A stretch of 64,000 nucleotides of DNA from Desulfobacteraceae bacterium (GTDB lineage: Bacteria; Desulfobacterota; Desulfobacteria; Desulfobacterales; Desulfosarcinaceae): NCBI GenBank assembly GCA_027068085.1, contig JAMOUQ010000017.1:1-64000 (forward strand), given 5' to 3'. Positions within the stretch are counted from its first letter, which is position 1; every line of letters starts with the position of its first letter. Under the pieces are notes generated by a model that worked only from the letters and a program-made list of their open reading frames with translations, ran no database searches and had not been told where the DNA came from. Position numbers and translations under genes: made by a program. Shown piece after piece: positions 8,692-16,033 of this stretch.

Positions 8692-9537
8692 TCAGGGGTC
8701 GAGACCGAAAAGCCGGGCCGCGTTCAGGCCGCAGACGGCCGCCTTTTCTTCTTCTGAAAGTCCGGCTTTGTCCATTTCATCGAAATAGCGACTGGCAGGC
8801 AGGAGGGGATGGTCGCTGCCGAAGAGGATTTTTTCCGGCCCGGCAAGATCGATTGCCATGCGGTAGATTTCCGGACGGTAGAGAAAAGGGGAGGCCGCGG
8901 TGTCGAAATAGACGTTTTCCAGCACCTGGAGGACTTCTTTTTTCAACATGGTATAGAAAAATATTCCCCCGCCCCAGTGGGCCAGGATGATCCGGTTGGC
9001 GGCAAACCGCTTGGCCATATTGTAAATCTGCACCAGGGTGTTGGGGGTCTTTCCGGGATACTGGTGGCCCACCGGCTCGTTGGTGTGGATCATCACCGGC
9101 ACTTTATATTGGGCGCACAACTCCATGACCGGCTCCAGGGCGTCCAGGCCCCGGCGGTCGATTCCCGACTTGTAGAAGGCAAGCTCGCCGGCTCCCTTCA
9201 TTCCCTGTTCCAGGCAGCGCCGGATCTCGGCGGCCGCTCCTTCCACGGCAGCATCGACGCAGGCCATGCCTATCAGCCTGGGGCTGTAGCGGGCCACAGC
9301 CTCCATGACGTAGTCGTTGTTGAGGCGGGCGCTTTCCAGGCTGCGCCAGGGAAAGCCGAAGACGACGGCCCGGTCCACTGCCTGCCGGTCCATGGCCTCG
9401 ATGAGCCGGGAGGCGCCGATCAGCCTGCTGTTGGGGTTTTCGTAAAGCAGCCTGAAGGCCGGTTCATCGTCCATGAAAGCAGTGCGCCGGTTGCAGATGT
9501 CCGGTGGAAAGATGTGGCAGTGACAGTCGATGATCAT
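8692..9537 (-). CDS. Amidohydrolase-family metal-dependent hydrolase
   Basis: The 281-residue protein has the amidohydrolase-2 TIM-barrel signature: DCHCHIF at residues 4-10 (two metal-binding His), MIHTNEP near the middle, then ILAHWGGG, and FGSDHPLL near the C terminus supplying the last metal-binding Asp. Relatives include hydrolases and decarboxylases of small carboxylic or cyclic substrates. Nothing in the sequence or neighbours identifies the substrate. It is monocistronic and divergent from the next gene. Confidence 0.85.
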   Translation of the reverse strand: MIIDCHCHIFPPDICNRRTAFMDDEPAFRLLYENPNSRLIGASRLIEAMDRQAVDRAVVFGFPWRSLESARLNNDYVMEAVARYSPRLIGMACVDAAVEGAAAEIRRCLEQGMKGAGELAFYKSGIDRRGLDALEPVMELCAQYKVPVMIHTNEPVGHQYPGKTPNTLVQIYNMAKRFAANRIILAHWGGGIFFYTMLKKEVLQVLENVYFDTAASPFLYRPEIYRMAIDLAGPEKILFGSDHPLLPASRYFDEMDKAGLSEEEKAAVCGLNAARLFGLDP

Positions 9538-9572
9538 AATGATTGTTTCCCTGCGGGCCGTTTATCTGATGG

Positions 9573-9600
9573 TTGACTGAAAAGCTGATTCTATTACAAT
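9573..9600 (+). promoter_or_regulatory. Predicted sigma-70-type promoter
   Basis: TTGACT (9573-9578) and TACAAT (9595-9600) are separated by 16 bp, 38 bp upstream of the start of the pyruvate-kinase-like gene. The -10 matches the consensus at five of six positions. Confidence 0.6.
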
Positions 9601-9638
9601 ACGATTTTGTTTGGCAACAAGTTAAAAAGGAGCCTGCA

Positions 9639-10190
9639 ATGCAGTACTTTGACAAGCCCGGCCGGGAAAATACCCGCCGTACCCTGGAACTTGCCTTTGA
9701 GCGCGGCCGGCAGCTCGGTCTGAAAGAGGTGGTGGTGGCATCCACCAAGGGGGAGACGGCCTTTCTGGCCGGCGAGATTTTCAAGGATTTCAAGACGGTG
9801 GTGGTGACTTATCACTGCGGTTTCAGGCAGCCTTTCGTCAATGTCATGCCTGCCGGGGTGCGGCAGGAGCTGGAGGCCAAGGGCATGCAGGTGGTGGCGG
9901 CGACCCACGCCCTTTCCGGAGTGGAGCGGGCCGTGGCCAAGAAGCACGGAGGAATCTACCCGGCCCTGTTGATCGCCGACACCCTGCGTCTTTTCGGCCA
10001 GGGCACCAAGGTGGCCGTGGAGATCTCCATCATGGCGGCCGACGCCGGAGCCCTGACGGGCGGTGATATCGTGGCCGTCGGCGGAACCTCCCGGGGCGCC
10101 GACACCGCCCTGGTGCTGAAACCGGCCAACCAGTCCGATCTGTTCGACATGCAGATCCGGGAAATCGTCTGCAAGCCGCGCAGTTTCTGA
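9639..10190 (+). CDS. Pyruvate kinase C-terminal domain-like protein
   Basis: The 183-residue protein resembles the stand-alone pyruvate kinase alpha/beta (C-terminal) domain. It starts with FDKPGRENT and contains VVVASTKGETAFLAG, corresponding to the part of the domain that binds effectors in full enzymes. The catalytic TIM barrel is absent, so pyruvate kinase activity is not expected. The family's role is unknown. I chose the ATG at 9639 because AAAAGGAG lies just upstream; the frame is open back to 9573. It is followed 8 bp later by a zinc-ribbon gene. Confidence 0.8.
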   Translation: MQYFDKPGRENTRRTLELAFERGRQLGLKEVVVASTKGETAFLAGEIFKDFKTVVVTYHCGFRQPFVNVMPAGVRQELEAKGMQVVAATHALSGVERAVAKKHGGIYPALLIADTLRLFGQGTKVAVEISIMAADAGALTGGDIVAVGGTSRGADTALVLKPANQSDLFDMQIREIVCKPRSF

Positions 10191-10198
10191 AGGCGACC

Positions 10199-10525
10199 AT
10201 GTTCTTTTTTTTCATCGGGGGCATTCAGCCCAGAACCGTAACAGTCGACCGGCAGCCGCGGGTTTGTCCGGTCTGCGGCCAGAGACGGGCTTATATCCGC
10301 AGGACAGATCATTATCTGAGCCTTTTTTTCATACCCCTGCTGCGGGTGAAAAAGGGCGAACCTTTCCTGTACTGCGAGAACTGTTCAGGGCCGGTCGATT
10401 CCGGCCGGGAGCCGGGAATCGGACAAGATATCTGTCCGGCCTGCGGCCGGCGGCTGAAGTCCGATTACCGTTTTTGTCCGTACTGCGGCACAGCCCGCCG
10501 AAAACATGCCGGAGGAGGGGAATGA
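10199..10525 (+). CDS. Zinc-ribbon domain protein
   Basis: The 108-residue protein contains three or four paired cysteine motifs: CPVCG (near 23-27), CENC (near 61-64), CPACG (near 80-84) and CPYCG (near 94-98). Together they form two zinc ribbons. Between the first and second pairs is a hydrophobic SLFFIPLLRV stretch. Function is unknown. Its TGA overlaps the start of the M48 protease gene as ATGA, so the two are probably translationally coupled. Confidence 0.8.
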   Translation: MFFFFIGGIQPRTVTVDRQPRVCPVCGQRRAYIRRTDHYLSLFFIPLLRVKKGEPFLYCENCSGPVDSGREPGIGQDICPACGRRLKSDYRFCPYCGTARRKHAGGGE

Positions 10526-11859
10526 AAATGGAATCCTGGATGTTGGAGCCGGTTTCACGCCGGATTTTCATGCAAATTCTGGCAGCCGGAACTCTCAGCC
10601 TGGCGGCCGGCTGCGCCACCAATCCGGTTACCGGCCAGTCCCAGCTGATGCTGATCTCGGAAGAAAAAGAGATCGAAATCGACAGGAGCCAGTCACCCCA
10701 CCAGCTTTCGGCCGACTACGGCCGCAGCCAGGATGAGGATCTCAATGCCTACCTGGAACGGACCGGCAAGCAGATGGCCGCCCGGACTCACCGGCCCCAC
10801 ATGCCGTATTCCTTCCAGGCGGTAAATGCCACCTACATCAACGCCTATGCCTTTCCCGGCGGCACCATCGCCGCCACCCGGGGCATCCTGCTGAAGCTGG
10901 AGAGCGAAGCCGAACTGGCCGCCCTGCTGGGACACGAGCTCGGTCATGTCAATGCCCGCCACACGGCCGAGATAATGTCCAAGAACATTCTGACCTCGGC
11001 CCTGGTAAGCGGCATTGCCGCCTATGTCGGGACCCGCAACTCCAGGTACGGCGGCCTTGCGGCCCGGCTCGGCATGCTCGGCTCCGGTGTTTTGCTGGCC
11101 CATTACAGCCGGGACAACGAACGCCAGGCCGACGCCCTGGGCATGGAATACATGGTGCGGGCCGGTTACAGTCCCAAGGGAATGGTTGAGCTGATGGATA
11201 TGCTCAAGAGCATGTCGCGGCACAGGATGTCGGCCACCCAGATTCTGTTTGCCACCCACCCCATGAGTATCGAGCGCTACCGCACGGCGGTAAAGAAGGC
11301 CTCCGGACTTTACTCCGGGGCCGGGAATAAACCCGTTTACCGCGAGCGTTACATGGACAATACGGCCCGGCTGCGCAGCATCCGGCAGGCTGTTGAGGCC
11401 ATGCAGAAAGGCGAGGCCCTTATGGCCCGGCAGAAACCGGCCGAGGCGGATGAGTGGTTTGCCAGGGCCCTGAAACAGGCGCCCCGGGATTATGCCGGGC
11501 TGGTGATGACGGCCAAATGCAAGCTGGTTCAAAAACAGCTCGATGCCGCCGACCGTTACCTTGACAGGGCGCGGCAGGTATATCCGGCCGAGGCCCAGGC
11601 CTGCTTCCTGAAGGGTTTTGTGAACCTGAAAAAGAAAAAATACCGTCAGGCCCTGCAAAATTTCAGTGACTATGAATTCCGGCTGGCGGGAAACCCCAAT
11701 GTGGTCTTTTTCAAAGGCCTGTGCCACGAGGGCATGGGCCGGAGGCCTGCGGCGGCCGAGGCCTACCATGCCTATCTCCAGGTGGTCAGGCAGGGCCGTT
11801 ATGCCCAGTACGCCTACAACCGGCTGGTGCAGTGGGGATATATCAAACCGAAATCATAG
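10522..11859 (+). CDS. M48-family metalloprotease lipoprotein with C-terminal TPRs (BepA/LoiP-like)
   Basis: This is a predicted envelope zinc protease of the BepA type, which acts on outer-membrane protein assembly. The 445-residue protein has a signal ending in a lipobox LAAGC (Cys31). An SRRIFMQ sequence before the hydrophobic core resembles a twin-arginine motif. The zinc motif HELGH is at 138-142, and an ERQAD segment gives the third ligand. Residues from about 290 form TPR-like helices. I chose the ATG at 10522 because it overlaps the zinc-ribbon stop and follows GGAGGAGGGG; a second ATG at 10528 is possible. Confidence 0.88.
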   Translation: MKMESWMLEPVSRRIFMQILAAGTLSLAAGCATNPVTGQSQLMLISEEKEIEIDRSQSPHQLSADYGRSQDEDLNAYLERTGKQMAARTHRPHMPYSFQAVNATYINAYAFPGGTIAATRGILLKLESEAELAALLGHELGHVNARHTAEIMSKNILTSALVSGIAAYVGTRNSRYGGLAARLGMLGSGVLLAHYSRDNERQADALGMEYMVRAGYSPKGMVELMDMLKSMSRHRMSATQILFATHPMSIERYRTAVKKASGLYSGAGNKPVYRERYMDNTARLRSIRQAVEAMQKGEALMARQKPAEADEWFARALKQAPRDYAGLVMTAKCKLVQKQLDAADRYLDRARQVYPAEAQACFLKGFVNLKKKKYRQALQNFSDYEFRLAGNPNVVFFKGLCHEGMGRRPAAAEAYHAYLQVVRQGRYAQYAYNRLVQWGYIKPKS

Positions 11860-11875
11860 CGGGTTTCAGAAGGCG

Positions 11876-12385
11876 ATGCCCTGTCCTGGCCAGCAAAAAG
11901 ATACAAGTGACAAAATCGAACGCCACGTGGTGCTGGTGGCTCCGGAAGTCCACTGGAACACGGGCAACATCGGCCGGACCTGCCTGGGGGCCGGGGCTTG
12001 TCTCCACCTTGTGCGGCCCCTGGGATTCAGACTGGACGACAAGCACCTCAAGCGGGCCGGTCTCGACTACTGGCCCAGGGTAAATCCAAGGATATGGGAA
12101 AGTTTCGATGCCTTCCTTGCCGCGATGCAGCCTGCGCCGGGGCAGATGCTGTTTTTTACCAAGGCAGCGCGCCGGTCTTTCTGGACCATGGCCCGGCCTG
12201 CGCGGCTGTTCCTGGTTTTCGGTTCGGAAACAAGAGGCCTGCCGGATGAAATCTGTGACCGGTATGCTCAATGGACCTACCGGATTCCCATCACCGACCA
12301 CATCCGTTCCCTGAATCTTTCCACCGCCGTCGGTATCGCTCTTTACGAAAGCCTGCGGCCGGGGCGGGTAAAGCGGAAAACCTAG
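11876..12385 (+). CDS. trmL: tRNA (cytidine(34)-2'-O)-methyltransferase TrmL
   Basis: This SPOUT-class enzyme 2'-O-methylates the wobble base of leucine tRNAs using S-adenosylmethionine. The 169-residue protein has the N-terminal PEVHWNTGNIGRTC segment and the knot-forming C terminus with LVFGSETRGLP and SLNLSTAVGIALYE, all diagnostic of TrmL. I chose the ATG at 11876 because it gives the usual family length; the frame continues upstream inside the M48 gene. The ribosome site is weak (AGAAGG). Confidence 0.93.
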   Translation: MPCPGQQKDTSDKIERHVVLVAPEVHWNTGNIGRTCLGAGACLHLVRPLGFRLDDKHLKRAGLDYWPRVNPRIWESFDAFLAAMQPAPGQMLFFTKAARRSFWTMARPARLFLVFGSETRGLPDEICDRYAQWTYRIPITDHIRSLNLSTAVGIALYESLRPGRVKRKT

Positions 12386-12603
12386 GCCGGGCACCCGGCA
12401 ATCCCACTTTCAATGTGAAATGAATTTCCCTTTTTCCATGGCATTTACCTACCAGCCTGAGAGGCAATGGTATGGCCGGTGATCCGGGCTGTCGTATAAT
12501 ATCGGGAAATGATTGCAATTAAATTAATTTGCGGCCCGGGCTGATTTTTGGCAGCCAATTTGCAGTAACAATGGGCAAACCTGACGCAAAGGAGAGACAG
12601 AAG

Positions 12604-12768
12604 ATGATCGATTTCGTCTTAGCCGGAATTTTATACCTGGCGGTCATGTTCCTGGTGTTTTTTCTGGTTTCCTTTTTCGTAATCGGCGGCGCTTATTCCC
12701 TGGTGCTCGTCCTGCAGCGTTTCCTGGCCCGGTTCCGCCGGCCCCGTTACGCAACCCGCATAATGTAA
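12604..12768 (+). CDS. Small membrane protein (54 residues), unknown function
   Basis: The reading frame from 12604 is preceded by AAAGGAG at good spacing. It encodes a 54-residue protein with one long hydrophobic stretch (about 5-40) followed by a basic tail rich in Arg. It would be a single- or double-pass inner-membrane peptide with its C terminus in the cytoplasm by the positive-inside rule. I do not recognise a family. The strong ribosome site and hydrophobic design support it. The preceding 218 bp (12386-12603) contain a TATAAT-like sequence near 12495 but no other gene. Confidence 0.6.
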   Translation: MIDFVLAGILYLAVMFLVFFLVSFFVIGGAYSLVLVLQRFLARFRRPRYATRIM

Positions 12769-13177
12769 CCCAATCCTCCCCATGGAAAGAGCCGCCCCCT
12801 GCCCGGCGGTCCGAAACGGGCAGCCATCGCCGCCGGCCTGCGGGTATTGTGCGGCGCAGAGCGTCGCAGATAGAAGAAAAGCTTTACGCTTGCCGGCAGT
12901 TTTGATATTCTGAACCACAATCTGCAGTTTCCCCTGTTCACAAATGCGCTGTTTGTTCAAATCCAGGTGTGGTCTTCCGATTCCCGGTGCCGGCGTCCGC
13001 TCTGGTTGTCTTCATCTTTTCAGCAGTCCCATTTAAACTGATTCGATTTCTTCCTCTTTGTTGATCCGGATATACTTGTTTTCGCCCCGGGCGTCGCTGG
13101 AGATTTTTGAAATAGCCGCCACGTAACAACTGTGGCAAATGGCGGCAGGGCATTCAAGACAAGAAAGGAGTCCGAGA
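12769..13177. other. Intergenic stretch of 409 bp without a supported gene
   Basis: No RNA gene or well-supported coding frame is seen. On the minus strand, a frame ending at 13036 (TAA) reads through a cysteine-containing segment (CPAAICHSC) and an amphipathic charged tail with codon use like the neighbours. It has no ribosome site and runs into the start of the next plus-strand gene, so I do not call it. Confidence 0.4.
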
Positions 13178-13786
13178 ATGACCAGGTCCGGCAAAAAAGG
13201 CAAAGAGTCGACAACCGGCGAGGCCGGGGCTCGTACAAACGCCCCCAATGTTTCCCACGACGCCGGAAGCATGGAAAAAATAAGGGACATTCTTTTCGGC
13301 CAGCAGGTCAGGGAATTCGAAAAGCGGTTTGCGAAGCTGGAAGAAAAGTTGAATCAGGAGGCAGCCGGGCTGAGGCAGGAGATGTTTCAGAGGATCAGTG
13401 CCATCGAAGCCTATATCAAGTCGGAGCTCGAGGCCCTGACAGAGAGGCTGTCCAATGAGGCCGAAACCCGCGCCGAGGGACTTCAGAAGCTGTCCCGGGA
13501 GCTTAAAGAGGCCGCCACCGGTCTGGAAAAGCGGATTTCCAAGACGGACGACAACCTGGCCCGCAAAGCCAAGCAATTGCGCCAGCAGATTCTGGAGCAG
13601 TCCGGAAATCTGCTCGAGGAGATTCACCAAAAGGATGAAGCCGCTTCTGTGCGTCTGGAGACGATTGCGGCCGATTTGCGGCGTGACAAGGTGGAACGTT
13701 CTGATCTGGCGGAGTATTTTTCCGAGTTGTCCCTCAGGCTCGCCGATGATCAGACTCTGAAATCGCTGCTTGCGACCGGGGGCTGA
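13178..13786 (+). CDS. Cytoplasmic coiled-coil protein, first gene of a GTPase/OmpA/kinase module
   Basis: The 202-residue protein is strongly helical and charged from about residue 30 to the end. Heptad-like repeats rich in Glu, Lys, Leu and Arg predict an extended coiled coil. There is no signal peptide or membrane segment. An N-terminal 25 residues are basic and low in complexity. AAGGAG precedes the ATG at 13178. It lies two bases from the OmpA-family gene, so the two are cotranscribed. I do not recognise a family; a scaffold role linking the membrane protein to the GTPase or kinase is an inference from position only. Confidence 0.8.
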   Translation: MTRSGKKGKESTTGEAGARTNAPNVSHDAGSMEKIRDILFGQQVREFEKRFAKLEEKLNQEAAGLRQEMFQRISAIEAYIKSELEALTERLSNEAETRAEGLQKLSRELKEAATGLEKRISKTDDNLARKAKQLRQQILEQSGNLLEEIHQKDEAASVRLETIAADLRRDKVERSDLAEYFSELSLRLADDQTLKSLLATGG

Positions 13787-13788
13787 TC

Positions 13789-15498
13789 ATGGCCGGAGGC
13801 ATGGATTCCAATCCGGAAGACAGCCGGGAGGCTTTCGGGCTTCTGCGCCAGCTGCTGTTGAAACCGGAGATAGAGAAGCTTGCTGAAATAAGCCGCCGCC
13901 TGGATGATCCCGAGGTCCGGGCCGCCGAAGTGGGGCAGATCCTGGCTGCCGCCCTGCGCCGCCAGGCGGCCGTGGACGACCGGCTCTGCCTTGCCCTGCG
14001 GCCGCTGATCGAGAAAACCCTTTACAACTCGGTGCGCAAGAATCCCCGCGCCCTGGTCGATATCATTTTCCCGGTCATGGGGCCGGCCCTCAGGAAGTCT
14101 GTTTCCGCCGCCATCATGGGCATGATCCAGTCCCTCAACCAGATGGCCAACCATTGCCTTACGATCAGGGGAATCAAGTGGCGGCTGGAAGCCTGGAAGA
14201 GCGGTAAACCTTTCAGTGCCGTGGTGCTGGCACATACTCTGCTTTTCAGGGTGGAACAGGTTTTCCTGATCCATGCCGAATCGGGCCTCGTGCTGCAGCA
14301 TGTTGCGGCCGAAGGGGTGTCCGGCAAGGACCCGGACCTGGTATCAGGGATGTTCACCGCCATCCAGGATTTTGTCAAAGACGCCCTGGGAAGCGGATCG
14401 GAGCTGATCGACACCCTCAGACTGGGCAACCAGCGCAGCATATGGCTTGAACAGGGACGCTACGCGATTTTGGCGGCGGTCATCCGGGGCACTCCCCCCA
14501 TGGATCTGCGCCATGACATCCAGGACTGTCTTGACCGGATCGAGGCCGTCCGGGGACAGGCCCTGGCGGCATTCGATGGTGACACGGCGCCGTTTGAAAA
14601 CCTGGACGCTGAATTAAGGGGACTGCTTCAGTTTCAGGCGCGGCCGGAAACAGGGCGCAGAACCTGGTTGCTGCCCGCTGCCATTGCAACTCTGGTTACC
14701 CTCGCCGCCCTGGCGCTGGGCCTGAACCGGTACCAGGAAAACCGGACCTGGCAGCGGTTGCTGGAAAGACTGCGGTCCCAGCCCGGGATCATCGTCACCA
14801 GGGCGGCAAGGGAAGATGGCCGTTATCTGGTGGAGGGTTTGCGCGATCCCCTGGCGCCTGATCCTGAATCGATCAAGTCGGCCTGCCGGGCCGCAAAGCT
14901 GCCGGTCGACTGGCGCTGGAAGGCATATTGGACCATGGACCGGCCTTTTGTCCTCAAGCGGGCAGAATTACTCTTAAAACCCCCGCCGAGCGTGCGTCTC
15001 CTGCTGGAAGGCGGGATTTTGTCGGCCCGGGGCTATGCCTCCCATAGCTGGATTGTCAGAGCCAGGCGGTTGGCATCGGTTCTGCCGGGCCTGGCTGGTT
15101 ACAATGACGGCCAGGTGGTCGATCAGGACCTGGTGGCATTCCAGAAGGCGGTGCAGCGGCTCGAAAGCAAGGCGATTTATTTTGTCAAGGGCGGTATCGA
15201 TCTGGATCCCGGTCAGGAACCGAATCTTGACGACGTGGCTTCCATTGTCCGTACCCTGCAGGGATTCGATTTCCCGGATCGACCGGGGCTGAATATCGCG
15301 GTAATTGGCCATACCGATGTCAGCGGCACGGAAAAGTTCAATCTGGCCCTAAGCCGCCTGCGGGCCGAGAAGGTGGTTTCCCTCCTGGCGGCAAGGGGGC
15401 TGGAGGCCGGGCTTTTCAATCCCCTGGGGCTGGGTCCGGCCGGCACCGGTTCCGAAAGCCAGGCCCTGTGGCGCAGTGTCACTTTCGGGGTCCGCTGA
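13789..15498 (+). CDS. OmpA-family protein with cytoplasmic Roadblock-like region and one transmembrane helix
   Basis: The 569-residue protein has about 290 cytoplasmic residues, one membrane helix (292-313) and a periplasmic part ending in an OmpA peptidoglycan-binding domain. That domain contains the IGHTD and LSRLRAEKV signatures near 505-525. A segment at about 385-425 resembles a BON repeat. Residues about 145-235, with VEQVFLIHAESG and later GRYAILAAVIRG, have the pattern of a Roadblock/longin-type domain; that match is by eye and tentative. In known systems Roadblock proteins partner small Ras-like GTPases, and such a GTPase is the next gene. The protein would be an inner-membrane protein reaching peptidoglycan. 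Confidence 0.8.
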   Translation: MAGGMDSNPEDSREAFGLLRQLLLKPEIEKLAEISRRLDDPEVRAAEVGQILAAALRRQAAVDDRLCLALRPLIEKTLYNSVRKNPRALVDIIFPVMGPALRKSVSAAIMGMIQSLNQMANHCLTIRGIKWRLEAWKSGKPFSAVVLAHTLLFRVEQVFLIHAESGLVLQHVAAEGVSGKDPDLVSGMFTAIQDFVKDALGSGSELIDTLRLGNQRSIWLEQGRYAILAAVIRGTPPMDLRHDIQDCLDRIEAVRGQALAAFDGDTAPFENLDAELRGLLQFQARPETGRRTWLLPAAIATLVTLAALALGLNRYQENRTWQRLLERLRSQPGIIVTRAAREDGRYLVEGLRDPLAPDPESIKSACRAAKLPVDWRWKAYWTMDRPFVLKRAELLLKPPPSVRLLLEGGILSARGYASHSWIVRARRLASVLPGLAGYNDGQVVDQDLVAFQKAVQRLESKAIYFVKGGIDLDPGQEPNLDDVASIVRTLQGFDFPDRPGLNIAVIGHTDVSGTEKFNLALSRLRAEKVVSLLAARGLEAGLFNPLGLGPAGTGSESQALWRSVTFGVR

Positions 15499-15526
15499 AC
15501 AGGCCGGAAGGAAAAAAGGCCGAACC

Positions 15527-16033
15527 ATGATCAAGAAGAAAATCTGCATGCTGGGAGCTTTTGCCGTGGGCAAGACCAGCCTGGTGAGGCGCTTTGTGGA
15601 CAGCATTTTTTCCGAGCGCTACCAGACCACGGTTGGGGTGAAGATCGACAAAAAATCGATGGAGATCGATGGCCGCCGGATCGATCTGATCATCTGGGAT
15701 CTCAACGGCGAAGACGAGTTTCAGTCAGTAAGGACCTCCTATCTGCGGGGCAGTTCCGGCTGTATCTATGTGGTGGACGGCACCCGCAGCAGTACCGTTG
15801 AGACGGCCGGAAGTCTATACGGCAAGACCACGGCGGCCATCGGACGGGTGCCGGCCGTTCTGGTGCTCAACAAGCAGGATCTGCATCAGCAGTGGGAGGT
15901 GGGCGACCGGCTGCTGGCACCTGTCAGGCAGATGGCGGATGCGGTCTTTTACACCAGCGCCCGGACCGGCCAGGGTGTCGAAAGGGCCTTTTCGAAACTG
16001 GCGGTCATGATGATGGAAAATAGCGGCCAATGA
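15527..16033 (+). CDS. Rab/Ras-like small GTPase
   Basis: The 168-residue protein contains every G motif: P-loop GAFAVGKTS (10-18), switch I threonines near 34-35, G3 as DLNGED (58-63), G4 NKQD (115-118) and G5 TSARTG near 143. The position equal to Ras Gln61 is Glu62, which suggests weak intrinsic hydrolysis or reliance on a GAP. There is no C-terminal lipidation cysteine. The frame is open back to 15476 inside the OmpA gene, but the ATG at 15527 begins the family-typical KICMLG strand. Its stop overlaps the kinase start as ATGA. It belongs with the prokaryotic Ras-superfamily proteins of unknown function. Confidence 0.88.
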   Translation: MIKKKICMLGAFAVGKTSLVRRFVDSIFSERYQTTVGVKIDKKSMEIDGRRIDLIIWDLNGEDEFQSVRTSYLRGSSGCIYVVDGTRSSTVETAGSLYGKTTAAIGRVPAVLVLNKQDLHQQWEVGDRLLAPVRQMADAVFYTSARTGQGVERAFSKLAVMMMENSGQ

